From contig JBDRFZ010000014.1 of NCBI GenBank assembly GCA_043818395.1, positions 1 to 58,700 on the forward strand: DNA of 58,700 bases. Reading direction: 5' to 3'. The notes under the pieces are model-generated. The model was not told the origin of the DNA and made no database searches. It was given only the letters and a program-made list of their open reading frames with translations. This DNA is from JBDRFZ01 sp043818395 (GTDB lineage Bacteria; Patescibacteriota; Patescibacteriia; 2-12-FULL-60-25). Below, piece after piece: positions 9,184 to 18,918 of the stretch; the stretch's first letter is position 1; every line of letters begins with the position of its first letter. A program made the position numbers and the translations under genes.

Positions 9184-12100
9184 TTAAGCCGCTACTACAG
9201 ACTCTTCTCCCGCATCTTCCACCTCTTCCTCATGCACGTGGCCAAAACCCGTACCCGCTGGAATAAGGCGGCCGATAATCACGTTCTCTTTTAAGCCTTC
9301 GAGTTTATCGATCTTACCGGTCACGGCGGCGTTAATGAGAACGCGAGCCGTCTCTTGGAAAGACGCAGCTGAAAGGAATGACTCCGTGGTAAGAGAAACC
9401 TTGGTCACACCCATGAACAAATCCTCCAGCTCGGCTAACACGCCCTTCTGCTCCGCTACGCGCTTATTCTCATCTCTAGCTCTGGCTACTTCGATTATTT
9501 CACCTGGCAAGAGCTCGGTATCACCGGCATCTTTAACATAAACGCGGGAGAACATTTGACGGACAATAACCTCGATATGCTTAGCATTGATCTTCTGACC
9601 CTGTGAGGCATAGATGGAAAGCGTTTCTCTTAATAAATAACGCATGACCGCATCTCTGCCTTTAAGTCTGAAAAGCTGCAACAAATCCAAGTGACCCTCA
9701 GTCAGCTGATCGCCGGGTTGAATCTCTTGTCCGTCTTTTACTAAAACCTGCAAACCGGTTGGTATGGCGTATTCGATAATTGCCGGGCCTTCCCAGATAA
9801 CAATAACTTTATAGGTACTGACTTTGGCAACGCCGTCATGTTCAGCCAAGATCTCATCACCGTTTTTCTGAGCTATCAATAAATCGCCTTTGTTTATTTT
9901 GACTCCATTTTTTACTTTGATTTTATCTTCCGTTGTATCACGGATATGTTCCTCTTCCTGTACGGCGATGCCTTCTATCTGAACCACTTTGCTTCCGGAC
10001 GCGGTATCAACTACGCGCTGGCCCGAAGCCGTTTCAATAATCCGCCTTTCACCCTGTACAACCTTCGCTTTACCGGAAACTTCAGAAATAATTGCACGAT
10101 ACTTTGGAGCTCTGGCTTCGAATAATTCCTCAACGCGCGGCAAACCTTGTGTGATATCAGCACCAGCTACGCCTCCCATGTGGAAGGTGCGCATAGTCAA
10201 CTGCGTTCCAGGTTCACCAATTGACTGGGCGGCTATGATTCCAACTGCCGTGCCGAGTGATACCTCGTTATTATAAGCCAAATCATAGCCATAGCACTTA
10301 CGACATAATCCGCGACCCGTTTCACAAGTCAAAACCGATCTGACATGTGCGCTTTTAAGCGGCTCTTTGAATGCCTGAATCAGCTTGATATGCTCTTCTC
10401 TGATTAGAGCGCCTTTTTTAATAACAGTCTTTTTCGTTTCCGGATCTTTAATTTCCTTTATAGTGTAACGTCCCATGAGACGCGTAAGAAGCGGTTCGCC
10501 GATTTCCTCACATTCTTCATGTGTTAAAACCACGCCATCCGTATCTCCGCAGTCGTCAGATGTAATTACCACGTCCTGGGCTACGTCCACCAAGCGGCGC
10601 GTTAGATAGCCTGCGTTAGCGGTTTTAAGCGCCGTATCAGTCAAGCCTTTACGCGTACCGTGAGAAGAGATGAAATATTCGAGCACGCCTAAACCTTCAC
10701 GGAAAGAAGCTTTAATCGGCAGCTCGATAATTTCACCAGCCGGGTTTCCCACCGAACCTTTCATGCCAATAACCTGTGTCAATTGACCGATCGAACCGCG
10801 AGCGCCGGAATCGATCATGGACGCAACCGTGCCAGTCTTTTCCAGAGATTCTTTTGAAAGTTTCTGCACCCTATCCTTGACATCCAACCAAACTTTGATG
10901 ATCTGCGTATAACGCTCTTTTTTTGTAAGCAGACCTTCTTTGTATTGTTCTTCTATGGCTTGGACCTTATTATCACCTTCATCGATTATCACTTCTTTGC
11001 CTTTAATGGTTGGCAAATCTCCGATGCCATAGGAAAAACCTGACCGGGTGATATATTTGAAACCCAAATCTTTAACTTCATCTAAGAATTGAGCAGCTCG
11101 ATCAAAACCGCAAGTCTCAAGTACAAAACGAGTGATTTCGCCCAATTGTTTTGTACCGATAACTTCGTTCTTAAAACCAATTTCGGAAGGTAGGAGCTGA
11201 TTTAAAAGTAAACGTCCGACGCAGGTCTCAATTATCGATGACCCTATTTCAAGACGAATTTTTATCTTTTCCCTGATCCTGACTCTTCCTAATTGATAAG
11301 CGTAAATCGCTTCTTTTAACGTACCAAAAGCTTTTACTTTGCCATCTTCCGGCTCAACCATAGTGGTCATGTAGAAAGCACCCCAGGCAATGTCCTTGTC
11401 AGGATGGGCTACTGGCTGGCCGGTTGCAGGACGCAATAAGTTCTTAGTCGAAAGCATCAGGTTCTTCGCTTCTTCACGAGCTTCTTCGGTAAGCGGGACA
11501 TGAACAGCCATTTGGTCACCATCAAAGTCAGCATTGAAAGCCCGACAAACCATAGGATGAATCTGTATGGCCTTGCCTTCGATAAGCCGCGGACGAAAAC
11601 CCTGGATACCCAGTCGATGAAGCGTAGGAGCACGATTTAACAGCACCACGGAATCTGCCGCAATATTTTCCAAAATATCCCAGACTTCCGAATTATCAGC
11701 TTCAATGAACCGATTCGCCGAACGAATGTTATGTACGATTTCACGTTTAATGAGCTCGGCTATTACGAAAGGCTTGAAAAGCTCGAGCGCCATAATCTTT
11801 GGCAGACCGCACTCATCAATATGAAGCTTTGGACCTACGACAATAACCGAACGACCGGAATAATCTACGCGCTTACCCAACAGATTTTGACGAAAACGGC
11901 CTTGCTTGCCTTTTAAAATATCCGCGATAGATTTCAATTGACGTTTCTTGCCAGTTGCTGCGATAACTGTTTTGGAATGACGGGCGCTGTTGTCAAACAA
12001 AGCATCAACCGCTTCCTGCAACATACGCTTTTCATTACGCGTAATAACTTCCGGGGCATTAAGCTCGATCAGGCGTTTTAAGCGATTATTACGATTAATA

Positions 12101-13128
12101 ACGCGACGATAAAGATCATTCAAATCAGAAGTTGCAAAACGACCACCATCAAGCGCCACCATCGGACGCAAGTCAGGCGGAATAACCGGAACAGCTTTTA
12201 AGACCATCCAGTGTGGCTCGATCTTTTGCAAACTAAAAGATTTAAGAAGTTTCAGACGTCGAACGATCCGATCTCTTTTAGCCTCCGATGCGGATTTAAG
12301 CTCATCAAGCAAAACCTTCATCGTTGCTTCAACATCAATTTTTTCCATTAATTCGTTTAAAGCCTCGGCACCGATCTTAGCCTCAAACACGTGACCGTAT
12401 TTAAGCGACATTTCATGATAATCGGTCTCAGATAAAATTTTAAGCGGCTTCAAATCCTTCAATTCCTTTTCAGAAGTCGAAAATTCTTCTTCCAATTCCT
12501 CGAGCTTCCTCTCTTTATTGCCCTGTAATTTATCAAGTTCCTCGGTCACGGTATCGGCATCAGCGCCTTTCTCTGCCGCTTTATCGTTTACGCGCTTAAT
12601 CTCTCTTTCGAATTCTGACTCGATAGATTTTCGCTTGCTTTTATATTCCATCCTTATTTGTTCCACGGTTTGAACACGCAGGTCTTCGTTAATATCGGTG
12701 ACGATAAAATTCGCAAAATAAACAACTTTCTCCAGAGCCTGAACCGACATATCAAGAACCGTGCCAACCTTGGACGGAACGCCGCGCAAAAACCAAATAT
12801 GCGTCACGGGTGCAGCTAATTCAATATGACCCATGCGTTCGCGACGAACTAAGGAATGGGTCACTTCAACACCACACTTGTCGCAAATTATTCCTTTATA
12901 TCGAATCTTTTTATATTTTCCGCAATAACATTCCCAATCTTTTGACGGACCAAAAATTTCTTCAGCGAACAATCCTGACTTTTCCGGTTTCTGGGTGCGA
13001 TAATTGATCGTTTCAGGTTTTGTGACTTCTCCGTATGACCAGGCTCTGATATTTTCCGGAGAAGCTAATTTCAATCTGATAGCGTCAAAATCCGTGGTCT
13101 TAATATTTTCTGTTTGGAAAAATGACAT
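9184..13128 (-). CDS. rpoC: RNA polymerase subunit beta'
   Basis: The large catalytic subunit of RNA polymerase, about 1314 residues from the chosen start. It carries the Mg-binding NADFDGDQM motif (near residue 530), the N-terminal zinc ribbon CYCGKY...ICDKCG, the second zinc site CETGRGLCRKCYG, and the bridge-helix/trigger-loop region with IAAQSIGEPGTQLTMRTFH. The frame is open 14 codons further upstream, but that extension overlaps the rpoB end and lacks conservation; MSFFQTENIKTTDFDAIR at 13128 is the family start and leaves an 11-base gap to rpoB. No unusual insertions are evident apart from a charged coiled region near residues 170-240. Confidence 0.98.
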   Translation of the reverse strand: MSFFQTENIKTTDFDAIRLKLASPENIRAWSYGEVTKPETINYRTQKPEKSGLFAEEIFGPSKDWECYCGKYKKIRYKGIICDKCGVEVTHSLVRRERMGHIELAAPVTHIWFLRGVPSKVGTVLDMSVQALEKVVYFANFIVTDINEDLRVQTVEQIRMEYKSKRKSIESEFEREIKRVNDKAAEKGADADTVTEELDKLQGNKERKLEELEEEFSTSEKELKDLKPLKILSETDYHEMSLKYGHVFEAKIGAEALNELMEKIDVEATMKVLLDELKSASEAKRDRIVRRLKLLKSFSLQKIEPHWMVLKAVPVIPPDLRPMVALDGGRFATSDLNDLYRRVINRNNRLKRLIELNAPEVITRNEKRMLQEAVDALFDNSARHSKTVIAATGKKRQLKSIADILKGKQGRFRQNLLGKRVDYSGRSVIVVGPKLHIDECGLPKIMALELFKPFVIAELIKREIVHNIRSANRFIEADNSEVWDILENIAADSVVLLNRAPTLHRLGIQGFRPRLIEGKAIQIHPMVCRAFNADFDGDQMAVHVPLTEEAREEAKNLMLSTKNLLRPATGQPVAHPDKDIAWGAFYMTTMVEPEDGKVKAFGTLKEAIYAYQLGRVRIREKIKIRLEIGSSIIETCVGRLLLNQLLPSEIGFKNEVIGTKQLGEITRFVLETCGFDRAAQFLDEVKDLGFKYITRSGFSYGIGDLPTIKGKEVIIDEGDNKVQAIEEQYKEGLLTKKERYTQIIKVWLDVKDRVQKLSKESLEKTGTVASMIDSGARGSIGQLTQVIGMKGSVGNPAGEIIELPIKASFREGLGVLEYFISSHGTRKGLTDTALKTANAGYLTRRLVDVAQDVVITSDDCGDTDGVVLTHEECEEIGEPLLTRLMGRYTIKEIKDPETKKTVIKKGALIREEHIKLIQAFKEPLKSAHVRSVLTCETGRGLCRKCYGYDLAYNNEVSLGTAVGIIAAQSIGEPGTQLTMRTFHMGGVAGADITQGLPRVEELFEARAPKYRAIISEVSGKAKVVQGERRIIETASGQRVVDTASGSKVVQIEGIAVQEEEHIRDTTEDKIKVKNGVKINKGDLLIAQKNGDEILAEHDGVAKVSTYKVIVIWEGPAIIEYAIPTGLQVLVKDGQEIQPGDQLTEGHLDLLQLFRLKGRDAVMRYLLRETLSIYASQGQKINAKHIEVIVRQMFSRVYVKDAGDTELLPGEIIEVARARDENKRVAEQKGVLAELEDLFMGVTKVSLTTESFLSAASFQETARVLINAAVTGKIDKLEGLKENVIIGRLIPAGTGFGHVHEEEVEDAGEESVVAA

Positions 13129-13139
13129 ATGCGTTCGCG

Positions 13140-16100
13140 TTATTTTTTTTCTTCGGGAGACGGTCCCCACTCTATTTCATTCGGTGAATTAGTGAGTGCC
13201 GGCCGCGGTCTAAAATGCTCCGGTCGAGGCGATGACTCTTCTAGCCTCTTGCCGTGTTTTAGAAGTTCAACATCAAGACATAAACCCTTGAGTTCACGGA
13301 CTAAAACATTGAATGATTCCGGAACGTTTACTTTTCTAATAGGTTCGTTTTTGATGATGGATTCATAAGCCTTTGATCGTCCGGGTACATCATCTGATTT
13401 GATGGTCAGGATTTCCTGCAGAGTATGCGCCGCACCATAAGCCTCTAACGCCCAGACTTCCATTTCTCCGAATCTCTGTCCGCCGGATTGTGCTTTGCCA
13501 CCTAAAGGCTGCTGGGTGATGAGTGAGTACGGACCGATTGAACGCTGGTGGATTTTATCTTCGACCATGTGGTTCAACTTAAGCATGTAGATATAACCAA
13601 CCGTCGACGGATGACTATACGGTTCACCGGTGCGACCATCGCAAAGATTAATACGACCGTCGGATGGAAAACCAGCTTTTTCAAGTTCCTCACGGATAGT
13701 CGTTTCATGCACGCCATCAAAAACAGGTGTAGCTACCATGTAACCAAGCGAGTTAGCCGCAAGTCCGAGATGCGTCTCCAGAATCTGCCCCAGGTTCATA
13801 CGAGAAACTACGCCAAGCGGTGAAAGAATCATATCAACCGGTGTTCCATCTTCTAAAAACGGCATATCCGCTACCGGTACGATCTTGGAAATAACGCCTT
13901 TGTTGCCATGACGACCGGCCAGCTTATCGCCGACCTGGATTTTTCTTAAATCCGCTACTGAAACCACGATCTGTTTTATAACCCCTGGCTGCAACTTATC
14001 GCCGGCTTCACGTGAAAATACTGTAACTCCGACTACTTTTCCATGTTCGCCGTGTTCCAGATAAAGCGATGAATCCCGAACGTCTCTGGCTTTTTCACCG
14101 AAAATGGCGCGCAATAATTTTTCCTCGGCTGACAAATCTGTCTCACCTTTAGGAGTAATTTTACCAACCAGAATATCGCCGGATTTTACTTCGGCACCGA
14201 TCCTGATTACTCCGTTTTCATCCAAGTTCTTAAGCTTCTCTTCCGAAACATTGGGAATATCTGATGTTACAACTTCAGGACCAAGCTTGGTATCGCGCAC
14301 ATCAACAACATGATGCTCAATGTGTATAGAGGTGAATGAATCGCGATGCACCATGCGTTCCGAGATAATGATGGCGTCCTCATAATTGTAACCGTCCCAT
14401 GATAAGAAAGCGCAAAGCAAATTTTGTCCTAGCGCTAGTTCGCCGTTTTGACATGACATGCCATCAGCCAAAACTTCTCCGGCATAAACTTTTTGCCCTT
14501 TGTTGACTCTGGCATGTTGATTGATACAGGTCGAAGCGTTTGAACGCATGAACTTCATGATGTCATAACGCTTAATCTCTCCGCCTTCGGTTTTTAGTTC
14601 TACATGATTAGCGGAAAGCGAAGTAATGACGCCGTCATCAGGTGCCAGAATCACGTGTCCGGCATCAACGGCCGCGCGACGCTCTACTCCGGTTCCCACA
14701 ATCGGCGCATCCGGTTTAATACAAGGTACGGCCTGACGTTGCATGTTTGTACCCATGAGCGCACGCTGGCCGTCATCATGTTCCACGAACGGGATGAGCG
14801 ACGTGCCGACGGAGAGAATCTGTTTTGATGCCACATCCACATAATCTATCTCATAGACATCCACGATAGTCGGCTCACCGTTTTTACGAGCGCTTGTACG
14901 TTCGGATAAAAATTTACCATCCCGACTGATCGGTGTAGTAGCCGGCGCAGTCGTTCCACGTTCCTCCAAAAATGCATTCAAATAAACAATTTCATTGGTA
15001 ACTTTCGGTACGATCGGTAATTTATCGATCGGTAACTTAGTCAACACTTTAGCCATCTTGGAATCCACCTCTTTCTTAGCTTCCGCTACGACCTCACCTT
15101 TACCATCTCGCACATCAACGCGAAGAACTTCGCCGATTACATCTTTTCCATCATTTTTCGCCCAGTTCTTTACTTTCCTATATGGCGTTTCGATAAAACC
15201 AAAATCATTGATACGGGCGTAACTAGCCAAATGGCCGACTAATCCGATATTCGGACCTTCGGGTGAAGCGATCGGACAAATTCGTCCATAATGAGTACGG
15301 TGAACGTCGCGTACATCAAAACCAGCACGTTCCCGTGAAAGACCGCCCGGACCCATGGCTGACAAACGACGCTTATGTTCGAGTTCAGATAGCGGATTGG
15401 TTTGGTCCATGAATTGACTGAGCTGTGAACTCATGAAGAATTCACGAATCGCGCCGATCACCGGTCGCGCATTGATAAGCTTGGCCGGCGTAATCAGTGT
15501 TATGTCCTGTGTCGACATCCTGTCTTTGACTATTCTCTCCATGCGAGCCAAACCTATGCGAAAACGCGTCTGCACCAATTCCCCGATGGCGCGAACGCGA
15601 CGATTACCCAGGTGATCAACATCATCAGGTTCTTCCTGTGTGTTATTCAATCGGATAATTTCACATAATATTTTTACCAAATCTTCTTTGGATAAAATTC
15701 TGTTTTCTTCTTTTTCCAAGTCACCTTCCTCAAAAGGCAAACCAAAACGCTGGTTAAACTTATACCGTCCCACCGTACCCAAATCATATCTTTCAAATTT
15801 GAAAAACATTGAATGAATGAGAGATCGTGCATTATCAGCCGTAGCCAGATCTCCGGGACGGATGCGTTTATAAACTTCGATTAAGCCATCGTCTTCGTTT
15901 TTTGCAACATCCTTGGCAAGCGATGCTTCGATGTAATGATTCAGAGGATGGATGTCTACTTCTTTAAATAGGTCCATGATTTCCTCGTCAGTCGAAAAAC
16001 CAAAAGCGCGCAAAAGCGACGTCGCGGCCACTTTGCGTTTACGATCGATCTTTACCCAGATCACGTTATTGGTATCAGTTTCAAATTCAAGCCAGGCGCC

Positions 16101-16622
16101 GCGATTAGGAATAACTTTTGCTCCGTAATAGCGGCGTGAACGAACGGCTTCAGCCGTAAAAAAAGCACCGGCCGAGCGCACTAACTGCGAAACTATAACG
16201 CGCTCAATGCCATTTACCACAAACGTACCGCGGTCGGTCATGACCGGCAAATCACCCAGGTAAACTTCCTGTTCTTTACTTTCGCCGCTCCGCTTATTAA
16301 CCAATCTAGTTTTCACACGTAGCGGTGCTTCGTAAGTGATGTTTTTAGCGCGAGAAGTTTTTTCGTCGAACTTAGGTTCGTCGATTAAATAATCGTCGAA
16401 GGTAAGCTCTAAATCGCGTCCGATAAAATCTTTGATCGGAGAAATTTCGTGCAACAGATCACGTATACCTGTTTCAAGAAACCATCGATAACTCTTCTTT
16501 TGGATCTCTATTAGATCCGGTAAGGCCATCGCATCGCGCGAGGCTGAAAAATATTTACGCTCAAAATCCTTTGGGACTTGACGCTGAAAAACGGATTGTG
16601 ACATGTAGGGGGAGCTAGTCAC
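13140..16622 (-). CDS. rpoB: RNA polymerase subunit beta
   Basis: The 1160-residue beta subunit. The rifampicin-binding cluster reads SSQLSQFMDQTNPLSELEHK followed by RRLSAMGPGGL; the positions equal to E. coli D516, H526, R529 and S531 are the sensitive-type residues. The catalytic Lys regions GRHGNKGVISKI and the C-terminal GGKAQSGGQRFGEMEVWALEAYGA are intact. The start is a GTG at 16620-16622 because a strong GGAGGAGGGG lies 9 bases upstream (16632-16641); the ATG six codons later has no such site. It is first in the rpoB-rpoC operon with a leader of about 230 bases. Confidence 0.98.
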   Translation of the reverse strand: MTSSPYMSQSVFQRQVPKDFERKYFSASRDAMALPDLIEIQKKSYRWFLETGIRDLLHEISPIKDFIGRDLELTFDDYLIDEPKFDEKTSRAKNITYEAPLRVKTRLVNKRSGESKEQEVYLGDLPVMTDRGTFVVNGIERVIVSQLVRSAGAFFTAEAVRSRRYYGAKVIPNRGAWLEFETDTNNVIWVKIDRKRKVAATSLLRAFGFSTDEEIMDLFKEVDIHPLNHYIEASLAKDVAKNEDDGLIEVYKRIRPGDLATADNARSLIHSMFFKFERYDLGTVGRYKFNQRFGLPFEEGDLEKEENRILSKEDLVKILCEIIRLNNTQEEPDDVDHLGNRRVRAIGELVQTRFRIGLARMERIVKDRMSTQDITLITPAKLINARPVIGAIREFFMSSQLSQFMDQTNPLSELEHKRRLSAMGPGGLSRERAGFDVRDVHRTHYGRICPIASPEGPNIGLVGHLASYARINDFGFIETPYRKVKNWAKNDGKDVIGEVLRVDVRDGKGEVVAEAKKEVDSKMAKVLTKLPIDKLPIVPKVTNEIVYLNAFLEERGTTAPATTPISRDGKFLSERTSARKNGEPTIVDVYEIDYVDVASKQILSVGTSLIPFVEHDDGQRALMGTNMQRQAVPCIKPDAPIVGTGVERRAAVDAGHVILAPDDGVITSLSANHVELKTEGGEIKRYDIMKFMRSNASTCINQHARVNKGQKVYAGEVLADGMSCQNGELALGQNLLCAFLSWDGYNYEDAIIISERMVHRDSFTSIHIEHHVVDVRDTKLGPEVVTSDIPNVSEEKLKNLDENGVIRIGAEVKSGDILVGKITPKGETDLSAEEKLLRAIFGEKARDVRDSSLYLEHGEHGKVVGVTVFSREAGDKLQPGVIKQIVVSVADLRKIQVGDKLAGRHGNKGVISKIVPVADMPFLEDGTPVDMILSPLGVVSRMNLGQILETHLGLAANSLGYMVATPVFDGVHETTIREELEKAGFPSDGRINLCDGRTGEPYSHPSTVGYIYMLKLNHMVEDKIHQRSIGPYSLITQQPLGGKAQSGGQRFGEMEVWALEAYGAAHTLQEILTIKSDDVPGRSKAYESIIKNEPIRKVNVPESFNVLVRELKGLCLDVELLKHGKRLEESSPRPEHFRPRPALTNSPNEIEWGPSPEEKK

Positions 16623-16756
16623 TTAAGTTTACCCCTCCTCCCAGCCGGACCTGCATCATAAAGGGACAAAGCAGTCGATGCGATGAAGGCGACGGTGAGA
16701 TATAAATTGAGAAGGGAAACTAGTTGGATTATTTTTGGTTTTTACAAAGACACTAA

Positions 16757-16793
16757 AACCCCCCAGTTTAATGGAGGGTTCTTAATTTTTTTT
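16757..16793 (-). terminator. Terminator-like hairpin inside the rpoBC leader
   Basis: AACCCCCCA / ATGGAGGGTT form a G/C-rich stem around GTTTA. On the plus strand it is followed by CTTAATTTTTTTTT; on the minus strand the stem is followed by TTTTAGTGTC. It lies between the predicted rpoBC promoter and the rpoB start, so it may attenuate rpoBC, or it may protect the promoter from plus-strand read-through. The sequence cannot tell which. Confidence 0.5.
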
Positions 16794-16860
16794 AACGTTT
16801 CACGCCCATTTATTTAAAAGATTGTTGCGACGCGTTTTTACGAGCCGCTTTATAGCCGCG

Positions 16861-16890
16861 ATTATGACATGACATATCTATGATTGTCAA
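16861..16890 (-). promoter_or_regulatory. Predicted rpoBC promoter
   Basis: On the minus strand TTGACA (16885-16890) and CATAAT (16861-16866) are separated by 18 bases. Transcription would begin near 16854, giving an rpoB leader of about 230 bases that holds the hairpin at 16757-16793. Confidence 0.65.
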
Positions 16891-17006
16891 TATTTCTCAA
16901 GCATGTCTGTATTTGGTATTTTGGCAAGTTTTAGCGAATATTTACTTAAATTTTGGTGCTTACCCCTTATTTTAGCCAAGATTTATATTTACTGTAAATA
17001 TCCCTC

Positions 17007-17047
17007 TTGACAAAAAAGAGAATGTGTGTTATATTAATTTGTTCTTT
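17007..17047 (+). promoter_or_regulatory. Consensus promoter with boxA-like start, drives large RNA
   Basis: TTGACA (17007-17012), a 17-base spacer and TATATT (17030-17035) form a near-perfect housekeeping promoter. After 5 bases comes TGTTCTTTGA (17040-17049), which equals the boxA antitermination sequence seen in rRNA leaders. It faces away from the rpoBC promoter, 117 bases away. No long coding frame follows for about 1.5 kb. Confidence 0.8.
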
Positions 17048-18187
17048 GATGGGAAACTGTCAAATGAACCAAAAAACCTTAAAAATATGGACTTTTTACT
17101 AAGTCCTAAATAGCAACTCGATTGAGGAGAATCGGGCTACACGGCAACAAAGGCGCAATTATATAGATTTAGTCAGGCCTTTTGTAAAGCTAAGCTGGGT
17201 TCAAATCAGTCGGGATCAAAAAGTCTCGGCTTTTGTTTTATCTGATGTCGCCGCAGACGTAGAGGAGGAACTTACCCGGACCGAACACGGACCCCGGATA
17301 AGCTCGGACGCTGAAGTCATGTTCGCCGGTTTCGACTGGCATTACATGATAGGTAGGCGGACATGAACTAGAGGCGCTTCGGCGCTCTCACGTTCCCTCT
17401 GCATCCGCGGCGATATCCTGTCGCATGCGCACCAACAACAAGGAGAAAAAGACGGTGAAGCACAAAGGAATGATCTAGCTCCTGGTCGGAGGAGCCGAAA
17501 ATAAAAGTCAACAATCCGGTCACCGATCTAGAACCGGATAATGAGAGGCAGGGTTGAAATAATTTAACTAGCGCCAGGCAAGTCGGCGCGCGCAAAAATT
17601 GACCTGTCCGTGTCTGGCAGGAGCACGTTAAAAACGAAAACCTGCTCGGCAGCAGCTGCCGATACTCTGAACGCGCCGTGACATAAGTCCGGCATCGGCA
17701 AACAGAGATGCTGTGAAACCACAAATCACGGGTAGAACGCCCGTTTCAACAAGCGGCTATATGAGAGCCGCGAGGAAGCAAATGCTCCTCACCAAGTAAT
17801 TAAGCCTGAGTAAGCAGGCTGTAACCAAAGACTCCCGTGAACGAGCTTACTCTCGCCGCAAAAAAATCATCTTTCACACAATCACTGCTCCCCGAGAGAC
17901 ATGATGGTCTAGGAATGCATGGTGCATTCCGGGACACTTGGCCCAAAGGAGAGTGAAAAATATGGAGGAGGAAGCAACAGTGCCTTTCTATTGACGAAGC
18001 ACGCTTCCAACCGACCGTTCTTGGTTCTCGGTCCGCCCAAAAACCAAGCGGTGTCACATACCGAAAGTTGTGAGCCTTAGGGAAGCAGAGCCCTGATCTA
18101 GCCGGTAGAACACTCGTTCTACCGGCTCCGCATCCGAGCGCATGATAAAAAAATCGTGCCTTCAGATACGGACCTTTACAGAACGAA

Positions 18188-18213
18188 ACTGGATCCCGTT
18201 TTCACGGGAATGA
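18188..18213. repeat. Short palindromic repeat related to the leuS insert
   Basis: TGGATCCCG-TTTTCA-CGGGAATGAC is a half element of the family found inside leuS at 34599-34685, with the same TGGATCCC and GGGAATGAC ends. It lies within the candidate large RNA, between the 11-bp hairpin and the 3' domain, and could mark the boundary of two RNAs. Confidence 0.6.
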
Positions 18214-18417
18214 CAGTACTCGTCCCAAACAATGTGGAGGAGAGACCCATTCAAAGCCCGATGAAAATCGATGTCCGAGAATGGGGCTGGACGTCAAAAT
18301 CATCAGAATCGGTTTCGACTGGTTCTTGCTGAGAGTAGACATCTACGGACCCGGCCGTCTCGGCGCGCCGAAGTCCCCTCTACATTGTTCGGGAAGAAAA
18401 ATCTTACTGAACATTAT

Positions 18418-18505
18418 CGCATCGCTCGACAAAAAAAGGACGGGGGTCCGGCCCACACGGGTCGTCGGGGATGTAGCGTGGGTTCGACTCCCACCGGTGC
18501 GGCCA
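18418..18505 (+). ncRNA. tRNA-like 3' domain with encoded CCA
   Basis: A T-arm GTGGG-TTCGACT-CCCAC (18478-18494) is followed by CGGTGCG, a G and CCA (ending 18505). CGCATCG at 18418-18424 pairs with CGGTGCG over 7 bp (one G-U). Between them CGAC/GTCG closes two small hairpins, GGAC/GTCC and GGCCC/GGGTC. There is no canonical D-loop and no 7-base anticodon loop, so it is not a normal tRNA. It could be the end of a tmRNA-like or giant RNA, a relic tRNA, or an integration scar. Pairing was checked by eye only. Confidence 0.4.
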
Positions 18506-18574
18506 ACACTTATCCGGCTTTGCGATGAATAATCTCACAACGCTGGATGAGTAAAACTAGGAAAGGAAGAAAGC

Positions 18575-18760
18575 GTGAAAGATCACACTTTCAGACATCT
18601 GTTCAACCACCTACCGGACGATCAGGCGAGCGTCATCCGAATCGGTCTTATGATCGAGGATGCGCTCCTCGCCAACAAGAACCTAGCAGCATATGAGGAG
18701 GCCGATCGCCTCCAGAAAGGAAAAAAGAAGGTCAAGAGCAATTCGTTCGAGACCAAGTAA
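18575..18760 (+). CDS. Small hypothetical protein
   Basis: A 61-residue frame starts with GTG at 18575, preceded by AGGAAAGGAAG at good spacing (18559-18569). It reads MKDHTFRHLFNHLPDDQAS, then a helical stretch with IGLMIEDALLANKNLAAYEEA and a basic tail. No family is recognised. It lies just after the candidate large RNA and before a terminator at 18871-18906, so it may be on the same transcript. The 110 bases between its stop and that terminator include a CCGACTGAA/TTCAGTCGG stem. Confidence 0.55.
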   Translation: MKDHTFRHLFNHLPDDQASVIRIGLMIEDALLANKNLAAYEEADRLQKGKKKVKSNSFETK

Positions 18761-18870
18761 CGCGCCACGTGGGGGCAAAGACTACTTACTCGCCCCCCGT
18801 CCGACTGAATATCTAATCGCTGGATCGGATCTTCAGTCGGGCGATTCGTTCGCTCGATTTACAACTAAAA

Positions 18871-18906
18871 AAACAAGGAGGAGCCTTTAGGGGCTCTTCT
18901 TTGTTT
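18871..18906 (+). terminator. Intrinsic terminator closing the large-RNA unit
   Basis: AAACAAGGAGGAGCC pairs with GGGCTCTTCTTTGTTT across a TTTAG loop. The stem is G/C-rich near the loop and ends in a T-rich arm. It lies 110 bases after the 61-aa gene. Confidence 0.75.
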
Positions 18907-18918
18907 GAAAATATACCC

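Larger units (their letters stand above)
17042..18510 (+). ncRNA. Candidate large structured non-coding RNA
   Basis: About 1.47 kb after a consensus promoter holds no convincing coding frame on either strand. The short frames present have no family motifs and change frame at random. Instead there are many compact hairpins: 17318-17327/17356-17365 (10 bp with one G-U), a GCGC-TTCG-GCGC tetraloop near 17374, 17515-17520/17533-17538, ACGGG/CCCGT at 17728-17744, GCGGCT/AGCCGC at 17753-17771, GAGG..CCTC at 17772-17790 and a perfect 11-bp stem with a 4-base loop at 18101-18126. Near the 3' end is a tRNA-like fold (18418-18505). The density recalls giant ornate RNAs such as GOLLD or ROOL, but I cannot match either by eye. 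It may be one RNA or two; the 5' end is well supported, the 3' end is not. Confidence 0.55.

Noticed and set aside
13128..13170. Upstream start for rpoC at 13170
   Set aside because: It would overlap rpoB by 31 bases and the added residues are not conserved; MSFFQTENIKTTDFDAIR is the family start.
17368..18057. Minus-strand open frames of 85-118 codons in the large RNA region
   Set aside because: Cys/Arg/Ser-rich random-looking translations without start signals; they follow the hairpins and not a codon pattern.
17318..18505. tmRNA gene, because GGTTTCGAC words and a CCA-ended T-arm occur
   Set aside because: The 7 bases upstream of either GGTTTCGAC do not pair with the CGGTGCG acceptor strand, no tag reading frame is evident, and the span is too long.
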